A stretch of DNA of 64,000 nucleotides from Flavihumibacter soli. Its GTDB lineage: Bacteria > Bacteroidota > Bacteroidia > Sphingobacteriales > Sphingobacteriaceae. The notes under the pieces are model-generated. The model made no database searches and was not told the DNA's origin. It was given only the letters and a program-made list of their open reading frames with translations. The stretch is taken from assembly GCF_010692725.1 (NCBI RefSeq), contig NZ_JAAFZB010000087.1, positions 1 to 64,000 of the forward strand. Direction: 5' to 3'. The position numbers and the translations under genes are program-made. The first letter of the stretch is position 1. The number at the start of each line of letters is the position of its first letter. Below, piece by piece: positions 44,370 through 51,708 of this stretch.

Positions 44370-46550
44370 TTAGCGGAGTCGGATCTTTAAACCTCCGTTG
44401 ACAACAAAACCGTCTAGAGGCGCATATATATCGCGAAAGACGGGGTTGGAAATGTCTCCCGTATAGATCGTATCGAAACGCGTTTGGCGGGTGTCTGTGT
44501 AGTTTTCAAAATTTACATACAATGAAAAGCTTTCCCAGAGCTTTTCTGCCATGAAACCAAAGATCCAGTATGGTTTTCCGGTAGCACCGTCGTTAAGGAT
44601 TTGCTCGCTATAGTAATAGGCTTCTGCTCCTAATTTCCACTTTTCTTCCACCTCGTACATCAGTACATTATTCAGGCGGTGTCTTGCGGTTAAGGGATTC
44701 GGGCTTAAAGTGCCGCTTGTATGGATCTTTGCATCTGTCAGGCTATAACCGATAAACAGCTTGAAATCCTGGTAGGCAAGCTTCAGGTTTGTCTCCATCC
44801 CCTTGCTGTCCATATGGCCCGGCAGGTTTATGAAACGATACTGGTTCCCCGCTTCCGGGTTCAATGTTAAAGGATTGTTCAGAAAAGTATAAAACAAGAG
44901 GTTGTTGATACTAAACGAGACCCGGTCATTGAATAAGGTTGTCCGGTAGTTGACATCCCAGTTGACACCATAGCTTTTTTCCAGCTTGTTCGTTGTTGAA
45001 GAAATGGGCAGCACGTTTTGATACTGGATGCGCTCGCTTTCTTCGGTAAAGATTGTCGGCGTTTTATAGCCGAGACCGCCGCCGATCCTCGAATTAAACT
45101 TTTCAGATACTTTAACTAATGCCGAAACCCGCGGAAGCAGGACAAAACCATAGTCGACTATCTGATCTCCCCGTAACCCGGCTTCTATCTCCAGCCAATC
45201 GCTTGCATGCACATTGTTTTGAATGAAGGCGCCAAAGGTCGTTTGTGTATAGTCTCGTAATGGTACTTCAGTTTGGTGATTTTCTTTAAACTGATCTGTC
45301 CAGAGATTGAGGCCTGCTACCCATTCTGTTTTCTCCCCACGGGTGGAAATGCTTGCCTCAGTAAACGTTCCATGCTGGGTTCCGTCAAACAGGTAATCGG
45401 GTATGGTTAATTTACGGTCGAAGTAGCTCAGGCTGTTCCGGACGCTTAGCTCCGTATTTTCATTAATTTTATGATTCAATGAAAACTGGGTGGAGACACG
45501 CTCTGACTTATTTTGTTCAAAAAAGCTATGCGTGGCATCTCCGTCTCCTTCAATGTAAAGGGGGTCACCGCCCGTTCGGTCTTCGATGCTGCTGTTAATT
45601 CCGAAGATAAGGGAGGTTTTATCGTTGAAATTGAGGAAGAGCTTCGGATTCAAGGTGTACCGTGTAAATTCAGGAATTGCGGTGAAGTCGGTTTTACCTG
45701 GTGCGTAGGCTTTATTGCTGTTACGGGAAGCAAATAAAGTAAGGCCTGCCTTACCAAATTGTTCAGAATAAAATCCATTGAGGTCCAGGCCACCGGCAGA
45801 GGTTCCGTTTAAATGAAAGTTCAGTTCTCTCTGGTCCGCCGGCGTTTTACTGATCAGGTTGACCAAGCCTGCTATTGCGCCGCCACCGTAAAGTGTGGAT
45901 GCCGACCCTTTGATCACTTCCACCTGTTTCAGGTCTAAAGGCGGTGTTTGCAGTAATCCAAGGCCGCTTGCCGCTCCTGAAAACAGGGGGAATCCATCTT
46001 TCAGTATTTGCGTGTAACGACCATCTAAACCCTGGATACGGATCGATGCATTGGCACTAGTCGCAGAAGTCTGCTGTGTTTGAATACCCGTACTTTCATT
46101 CAGGATCATCCGGATATCGCCTGGTTTCATGTTCCCTTTCTCGTCCAGTTCTTCGCCGGCAATTACTTCTATCCGGGTCGGTATATCGGCGATAGTTCGA
46201 CTGCTGCGGGTTGAGGAAACCATTACTTCTTCCAGTTCTTCACCTTCAGATGGAACCAGGTTATATATGAAAGCCCTGCTGGAATCCAGAGGGAAGGTAA
46301 CAGAATCCTGGCGGGCTTCATATCCTAAGAACCGGATCTCGAGCAGGTACCGTCCATCAGGCATATTTAAAAAGATTGCCCGGCCCTGAGCATTTGAGGA
46401 AGCCGATCGTTGCAGATCAGGGAATGTTAGGATTGCGCCCGGCAGGGGTTGTGCTGATCGGGAATCGTTAATTGTTGCTGTAAAAGTATTTTGAGCAAGG
46501 GCCGGTAATGAAATGATCCATGCAGCAAAAAACACTATAATTCTTTTCAT
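44370..46550 (-). CDS. TonB-dependent receptor with N-terminal carboxypeptidase-like domain
   Basis: A 726-residue outer-membrane receptor. A signal peptide (cleavage near PALAQN) is followed by a beta-sandwich (residues 20-105), a plug with SIRIQGLDGRY and IKGSASTLYGGGAIAGLVNLISK, and a 22-strand barrel ending in KIRLR. There is no SusD or siderophore gene nearby. The start at 46550 is chosen because the signal begins there. It lies 67 bases downstream of a small Cys-rich gene that has its own near-leaderless promoter; such pairs are often linked to metal uptake. The substrate is not known. Confidence 0.85.
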   Translation of the reverse strand: MKRIIVFFAAWIISLPALAQNTFTATINDSRSAQPLPGAILTFPDLQRSASSNAQGRAIFLNMPDGRYLLEIRFLGYEARQDSVTFPLDSSRAFIYNLVPSEGEELEEVMVSSTRSSRTIADIPTRIEVIAGEELDEKGNMKPGDIRMILNESTGIQTQQTSATSANASIRIQGLDGRYTQILKDGFPLFSGAASGLGLLQTPPLDLKQVEVIKGSASTLYGGGAIAGLVNLISKTPADQRELNFHLNGTSAGGLDLNGFYSEQFGKAGLTLFASRNSNKAYAPGKTDFTAIPEFTRYTLNPKLFLNFNDKTSLIFGINSSIEDRTGGDPLYIEGDGDATHSFFEQNKSERVSTQFSLNHKINENTELSVRNSLSYFDRKLTIPDYLFDGTQHGTFTEASISTRGEKTEWVAGLNLWTDQFKENHQTEVPLRDYTQTTFGAFIQNNVHASDWLEIEAGLRGDQIVDYGFVLLPRVSALVKVSEKFNSRIGGGLGYKTPTIFTEESERIQYQNVLPISSTTNKLEKSYGVNWDVNYRTTLFNDRVSFSINNLLFYTFLNNPLTLNPEAGNQYRFINLPGHMDSKGMETNLKLAYQDFKLFIGYSLTDAKIHTSGTLSPNPLTARHRLNNVLMYEVEEKWKLGAEAYYYSEQILNDGATGKPYWIFGFMAEKLWESFSLYVNFENYTDTRQTRFDTIYTGDISNPVFRDIYAPLDGFVVNGGLKIRLR

Positions 46551-46617
46551 TGAATTGTAATATAGTATGACCATTCGCCGGGAATGATCGGTGGATAAAA
46601 TTTGGATTAAGAAGAAT

Positions 46618-46929
46618 TTACTGAATTAAACCAGCTTTAGGTGGCTGCCAGATAGAGCAACTTACCTTAACGGGAGTGCCCAATGAAGAATATGGAAAAT
46701 TGCGGTGAGCACAAAATAATTGTTCTGTTGCCTTTATTGCTTTGGGCATAAGGATCGAGAAGGGGCACCGGGCACATTGGCAGAAAGGACTGCAAAGTTC
46801 CGGTTCGGCTTGCTTCCCGTCCTTGCTGATTTCTGTCGCACCGCTGCTGTCGCAGGAGTCGAGATCAGCACAGAGGTCAAAGCCTGAACCCAGTATTAAG
46901 AAGGCCATGAAAATTGCGAAAAATTTCAT
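46618..46929 (-). CDS. Small Cys-rich protein (DUF6660-like)
   Basis: A 103-residue secreted protein with a hydrophobic N-terminus (FFAIFMAFLILGSG) and Cys-rich mature part, including CSPFCQCARC and CADLDSCDSS, close to the DUF6660 type found before TonB receptors. The Cys pattern suggests a metal-binding or disulfide-linked protein. The exact TATCTTTG promoter lies only 4 bases upstream of the ATG at 46929, implying a leaderless transcript. It precedes the TonB receptor on the same strand. Confidence 0.65.
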   Translation of the reverse strand: MKFFAIFMAFLILGSGFDLCADLDSCDSSGATEISKDGKQAEPELCSPFCQCARCPFSILMPKAIKATEQLFCAHRNFPYSSLGTPVKVSCSIWQPPKAGLIQ

Positions 46930-46933
46930 CGGG

Positions 46934-46941
46934 CAAAGATA
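46934..46941 (-). promoter_or_regulatory. -7 element of the Cys-rich gene (near leaderless)
   Basis: On the minus strand the element reads TATCTTTG, an exact TAnnTTTG match, only 4 bases before the ATG at 46929. The predicted transcript therefore starts at or very near the A of the ATG. Confidence 0.45.
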
Positions 46942-47124
46942 ATAGATTGGAATTAACAGTGTGTTAATCAACTAAAGAGTAAGAACTTATTTGATTAAAT
47001 AATAGAAATTTCGATCGGACAGGAAATTTAATGAAGCTGATAACAATTTGATAAAAAGCCTGTTACCTATTATGGCTTCTTTTAACTGCCTAAATGAGCC
47101 GTCTTAATTTAAAATCCGAAAGCG

Positions 47125-48123
47125 ATGAGTAATTTCAGGTTAATTGCATTGCTGGCACTGGTGCTAGTCCTGGCAACATGCAAAGACGATGATAAGGTTG
47201 TCAATGTCCCAAACACCCTTAAAGTAACCTCTGAAGAATTTAAGGATGAACTGTTGTTGGTGAATAGCAATGACTATCAGATTAAAACAAGTGAGCCTGC
47301 CACCTTTTCTTCAGCTGATACTTTTATCGAGATTTCTTCCACAGGCCTGATTAAACGACTTACTTCGGCTGAAGTAGTAGCAATAGATGTTGTTTCGACC
47401 GCAGATCCAAATAACAAGATCAAGGTATATGCACTGGGCGTCAATGATGAGAATTACGATCCTTCAAACGTTTTTTACAATGGCCCGCCGGGATCTGATC
47501 CTTACGGCTCGTATTTAAAAGGCTGGGAGACTCTTCATAAATTACCAACCTCTTCGGAAACCTATGCACTCATTTTACGACATGCAGATGCTGACCAGGG
47601 AAAGGACTATAACTTGTTGAACCAGGGTGAAGGGCCACCCAACTGGTGGAAATCTAAGGAGACTGCTTTAGCAAGACAACTTAGTGAAAAGGGCAGACAG
47701 CGTGCGAGGGACTTAGGTACAGTCTTCAAAGACCTCAAATACCCGATCACAAGAGTAGTAAGCAGCGAATTTTACCGGGCGGTTGAGACTGCTGAGCTGA
47801 TAAACGCAGGCCCTTCGATAGTTACCGATGGCCGTCTGAATCATCCCGATTATAACGTTGCGAGGGTAGGCGGCTTGTTTCCGGGAATGCTTTTACTAAT
47901 GGATGAACTGCCTGTTGATAACAAAATGACTTTAGTGACAACCCATCATCCGATTAATGAATTAAGAAACAGAGTCGTTCCAACGTTTCCGAATGTCATC
48001 CCTTTCCCATGGACCGGTGGCTACTTTGTAAAAATTGCGCCGGATAAAACCATAACCTTTGAAGGCGTAATATCTTATCCAATGATCAAATATTATCGCG
48101 ACCTGAAGTTGAAAAGACTATAA
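47125..48123 (+). CDS. Histidine phosphatase family lipoprotein
   Basis: A 332-residue lipoprotein (lipobox LATC, Cys19) whose N-terminal region to about residue 145 is a separate beta-rich domain. From about residue 148 the histidine phosphatase core begins: LILRHAD (phospho-histidine in RHA), RVVSSEFYRAVETA and TTHHP (second catalytic His). The enzyme probably removes phosphate groups from an extracytoplasmic substrate. The RHG/RHA core is a truncated histidine phosphatase type. Between the Cys-rich gene and a TonB receptor. Confidence 0.82.
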   Translation: MSNFRLIALLALVLVLATCKDDDKVVNVPNTLKVTSEEFKDELLLVNSNDYQIKTSEPATFSSADTFIEISSTGLIKRLTSAEVVAIDVVSTADPNNKIKVYALGVNDENYDPSNVFYNGPPGSDPYGSYLKGWETLHKLPTSSETYALILRHADADQGKDYNLLNQGEGPPNWWKSKETALARQLSEKGRQRARDLGTVFKDLKYPITRVVSSEFYRAVETAELINAGPSIVTDGRLNHPDYNVARVGGLFPGMLLLMDELPVDNKMTLVTTHHPINELRNRVVPTFPNVIPFPWTGGYFVKIAPDKTITFEGVISYPMIKYYRDLKLKRL

Positions 48124-48155
48124 GGGAATAAAATAATGATTTGTTATCGGCCTTG

Positions 48156-50333
48156 TTAAAGTTTAATTGCTAATGTTGCTGAATATGTACGGTCGTCTGA
48201 AGGCCATATGCCCGGACCGGGGTAGAACTGGGGCCTTTTGGTAAAGTATTGTTTATCGAAGGCATTACTGACATTCAGCCGGGCCTGTATCCTGCGTGAA
48301 AGGCTGATGCTGCCGTTAAAATCAAAAAGATGATAAGCGGGGACCAAACCCGTTGAGCCGGTAACCGATGGCTGAACGGAATTAAATGCATCGGCAAATG
48401 TTTCCGCCGTATAACTATGCAGGACACCCAAACTAATCTTGTCAAACTTCAAGGTTAAGCCATTTCTGCTTTGCCAACCGGGTACACTTTCTACTTTGTT
48501 ACCGTCGATAGAGACATTTTGGGTGCCCGAGCGTAAGGTGGCATTTTTATAAACAGCATTCATATATGCCGTAGCAGTAAAAAGACTGAGACTGCTTCTT
48601 CTTCCCAGGTAAAAATCGCCTTGTACAAATACTTCAAGCCCTTTATTTACTGAGTTGCCAATGTTTGTTTTCAAAATTGTCTCATCTCCTGCACCGTTAG
48701 TTTGAGCCAGCGTTCCCATGCGGTTATTGTACAACAATTGAAAGTAGCTTACATCCCAGGTTAAAAATTTCCAGTCACCCCTTATGCCAGCTTCCATGTT
48801 ATAACCTTTTGCATCCTTCAGATCTTTATCAGATTCCTCAAAGACAGAGGCTGGTATGATATCTTTAAATATTACCGGTCTGTATGCCTGGGACCATCCG
48901 GCGTAGGCGTTGATTCTACGAGAAATATTATATTGGGTGTTTATGCCAAACAACGGAAAGTGATGTTTAATACTGTTTGGAATAGCATTCGCAGGATAGT
49001 TTTTGATGGTTCCCGTCATTTGGGTTTCGCCAAACTCGAAACGTAACCCCGTATTTATAGAAAGCCGTGGTAACAGCAACCATTTGTTTTCCGCAAACAA
49101 AGCAATATTATTCGTTTTAAAATGGAGATCTCTTCCCCATCCCGGGCTTACGAGGGATAAATCATAATCAGAACCGGTAGTTCCTATACCCTGTTGTTGC
49201 CGGTGGAGATCATTATTCATGTACTGTACTCCTGCGAGTAAATTGTTTTTTAAGTTAAACAATGAATAAGGTTGAAGGAACCTCAGTTCGGAGGTGAAGC
49301 TGTTATAGTGATCGATATCTACTTGTCTGTTTGCATATTCATTTGTGACAGGGTCAATGATATCCGGGGTGGTGGCAGGTTTGTCAAATAAAACGCTGTT
49401 ACGGGCCCCTAAGATAGCCGATGTCGTAAATGTGAGCTGGGATTCTCGTCCTGGTTTCCAATCGACGGTAAGTGACGGTACATTGATTTCCGGGTTATAA
49501 TAATTTCTCGAGCGGGTTGCTGCCTGAGGGTTCGCTAAGAACATGGCATCGGTTAAAGCCCCGGGTAAATGGGTTGTATAGTTGGAACGCGTCCATTCTG
49601 CTTTAAGTAGAAGGCCGGGATTTAAGCGATAAAACAAGGATATGTTTTGTGCGTCAAAATTTGAATCGCTGTCTTTGCGATAACCGTCCGTAGTCTTGTT
49701 ATTGAACCATGCATAATAACTGAATTTTCCTTTCGTGCCGCTTATAGCGTTGAATGTGCTTAGCAGGCCATAGGAACCTGCGGTGTTTATTGATTCAAAA
49801 GAGAATGCTTTAGTCGAATCAGGCTGCTTGCTAACATAGTTTAGCATGCCACCGAATTGTGCGCCGTATTGAAGAGAGCCGGTTCCTCTGACCATTTCGA
49901 TTCTTTCAACCGCTTCAAGAGGGATATTGTAATGACTTGCAGGATAGCCGTACATGTCGGAGTTGGTTATGATGCCGTCTTTACGGATATTAAATTCCCA
50001 GCCACGGTGAGGATCTAAACCTCGTGTCGAAATATTAACCTGGTTCCCGGTGCCATCCATGTCATATACAAACACCCCTGGTATTTTGGCAAAGATCTGC
50101 CTTCCATATTTCTCTGAAATTGCTGCGTCACGGGAGGCAACATTAATAACCTCGTTCTTCTTTCCGGAATAAATATATGTTCCTTTTACAGAATCTAACC
50201 TGTAAATACCCTTTTGTTGCCGCACTGCTTCAATTATTACCTGTTTCAATATCTTGGAAGAATCAGATTGAGTCGTTTGAGAAAATCCTGTGGTAACTAT
50301 AAGTGTTATAAGAAGCGTAAAAATTGTTTTCAT
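48156..50333 (-). CDS. TonB-dependent receptor, FecA-like
   Basis: A 725-residue outer-membrane receptor with a signal peptide (cleavage near TGFSQ), TonB box region, plug with NISTRGLDPHRGWEFNIRKDG and MVRGTGSLQYGAQFGGMLNYV (cut to shorter pieces: RGTGSLQYGAQFGGM), and a C-terminal barrel. This pattern is that of FecA-type ferric citrate receptors and related siderophore receptors. The sigma/anti-sigma pair of FecIR is not present, so it is a stand-alone receptor. It lies convergent with the histidine phosphatase and 141 bases from the ChrB-AraC gene. Confidence 0.86.
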   Translation of the reverse strand: MKTIFTLLITLIVTTGFSQTTQSDSSKILKQVIIEAVRQQKGIYRLDSVKGTYIYSGKKNEVINVASRDAAISEKYGRQIFAKIPGVFVYDMDGTGNQVNISTRGLDPHRGWEFNIRKDGIITNSDMYGYPASHYNIPLEAVERIEMVRGTGSLQYGAQFGGMLNYVSKQPDSTKAFSFESINTAGSYGLLSTFNAISGTKGKFSYYAWFNNKTTDGYRKDSDSNFDAQNISLFYRLNPGLLLKAEWTRSNYTTHLPGALTDAMFLANPQAATRSRNYYNPEINVPSLTVDWKPGRESQLTFTTSAILGARNSVLFDKPATTPDIIDPVTNEYANRQVDIDHYNSFTSELRFLQPYSLFNLKNNLLAGVQYMNNDLHRQQQGIGTTGSDYDLSLVSPGWGRDLHFKTNNIALFAENKWLLLPRLSINTGLRFEFGETQMTGTIKNYPANAIPNSIKHHFPLFGINTQYNISRRINAYAGWSQAYRPVIFKDIIPASVFEESDKDLKDAKGYNMEAGIRGDWKFLTWDVSYFQLLYNNRMGTLAQTNGAGDETILKTNIGNSVNKGLEVFVQGDFYLGRRSSLSLFTATAYMNAVYKNATLRSGTQNVSIDGNKVESVPGWQSRNGLTLKFDKISLGVLHSYTAETFADAFNSVQPSVTGSTGLVPAYHLFDFNGSISLSRRIQARLNVSNAFDKQYFTKRPQFYPGPGIWPSDDRTYSATLAIKL

Positions 50334-50474
50334 ATAAATTTAACGATGTTTATACATGCATACCTGTCGCTAATAAAGGTAAAAATAATCATAAATGCGA
50401 TTATGTATCGGCAGCGCGTTCCAAATATGGAAAAAGCAAGAATGACCTGAAGTACCTGGATTCTTATAGGGAAT

Positions 50475-51338
50475 TTAACAATTAGGATCAGCTTTCCATT
50501 TCAGCCGTTCTTTTTTGTAAACAGCGGGGCTTCGGCCCGTATACCTTTTAAATATCCGTGTAAAATGGCTCTGGTCTGAGAAGCCTGTGAGGAAGGCGAT
50601 CTCCGATAAAGTATGGTTCCCGGATCCTATCAGTTTGATTGCCTTCTCGATCCGGAGTTTGCGGATATAATCACCGAAAGAAAGGTTGTCAAAATGCTTC
50701 GAGAAAGTCCGGGAAATATAAGCGGGGTGTACATTCACTTCTTCAGAAACATCTTTGAGGCTCAGTGTCATGTTTATATCAATCTGGTCCTGTATAATGT
50801 TTTTAAGCTCTTTGGCCCATGGAGGCATGGTCTTACGGGAGTCTCTCTTTTCCTGCACATACTGGTTGTAAATATTCAGGAACTGGTTCTCAACGGGGTT
50901 TTGCGTATGTTTTTCATTCTGCAGGTGCCTGGCCCAGGTGTAAAGCGCATCGTAGATCACGCAGGCCTTCTCCAGCAGTTCATGATCGTCTTTATAGTTG
51001 AAAGCCATCCCGGCCGAAATAGCCCAAAGTCCGGAGGCCTGGCTTGCCAGGTGGTGTGCATCGGTATCGGCGCCGCGGACGATCAAAGCCATGGTTGCCA
51101 GGCCAGGGTCGTCAAGCTTATACTTTTCCAAAAAATAATCAAATGTGCAGCGGTCCTCATAGTGCGTAAATTCCACGCCGGGAATGTCAAATGGGATGGC
51201 GCCCAGTTCTGCGGCTTTTCGGCTTACTTCCCGAAGGGGCAGGTAAATGAATTCAGCTTCCGGATCAATAAATCTTTTGATAAGCCAGGGACATGCCAGG
51301 CGGTCAATCTTCGGGCGTTCACGGGTTATCCATTTCAT
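50475..51338 (-). CDS. ChrB-domain/AraC-type fusion transcription regulator
   Basis: A 287-residue fusion. Residues 1-140 match the chromate-resistance ChrB C-terminal domain: ITRERPKIDRLACPWLIKRF, GVEFTHYEDRCTFDYFL, IVRGADTDAHHLASQASGLW and IYDALYTWARH (given in parts). Residues 175-277 form an AraC double helix-turn-helix (TLSLKDVSEEVNVHPAYISR, then LSEIAFLTGFSDQSHFTRIFKRYTG). The Cys residues Cys16 and Cys64, with His59, could bind a metal or oxyanion. It is divergent from the large TonB receptor at 51.7 kb, which it probably controls. Both domains are complete, so the fusion is not a sequencing artefact. Confidence 0.88.
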   Translation of the reverse strand: MKWITRERPKIDRLACPWLIKRFIDPEAEFIYLPLREVSRKAAELGAIPFDIPGVEFTHYEDRCTFDYFLEKYKLDDPGLATMALIVRGADTDAHHLASQASGLWAISAGMAFNYKDDHELLEKACVIYDALYTWARHLQNEKHTQNPVENQFLNIYNQYVQEKRDSRKTMPPWAKELKNIIQDQIDINMTLSLKDVSEEVNVHPAYISRTFSKHFDNLSFGDYIRKLRIEKAIKLIGSGNHTLSEIAFLTGFSDQSHFTRIFKRYTGRSPAVYKKERLKWKADPNC

Positions 51339-51708
51339 GTCAGGTGAATGTTCGTTCGGGTAATAATGTCGTCTTCGACGGATTAGTAATCTATGTATTT
51401 AATAGATAATTAATGATTGACCAGTTTATTATAATTGGCAGACACCTCTAAAAATAGTAAATATTTTGGCCTTGTGGCCAATTCATTAACAAAAATGTAA
51501 TGATAGGCGCAATATTTTTTTTACAGTCATGTTTGGACATTTGAGAAACTTATCCTATAATTGTCTACTAAATCGGTAGACTTTAATGTATGAATAAGAA
51601 TTTACTCTTGCTTTTCAATGGCTGCGGCTTACTCGGGGATAGTTTATGTTGTGCATTTGGTATGCAACGATCAGTCCGAATCCCATAAACTTCTCTTAAA
51701 AAAATCTT
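51339..51708 (+). promoter_or_regulatory. Divergent regulatory region of the ChrB-AraC and TonB-receptor genes
   Basis: 370 bases, AT-rich. The outstanding feature is the 19-bp inverted repeat GTCTACTAAATCGGTAGAC (51563-51581, six-base arms GTCTAC/GTAGAC), 128 bases before the receptor ATG. It is a candidate operator for the ChrB-AraC protein or for the Rrf2 protein at 55.8 kb. No exact TAnnTTTG box was found, so the promoter is probably activator-dependent. Confidence 0.55.

Noticed and set aside
50613-51347. 244-codon plus-strand frame across the ChrB-AraC gene
   Set aside because: Antisense shadow of two recognisable domains on the minus strand.
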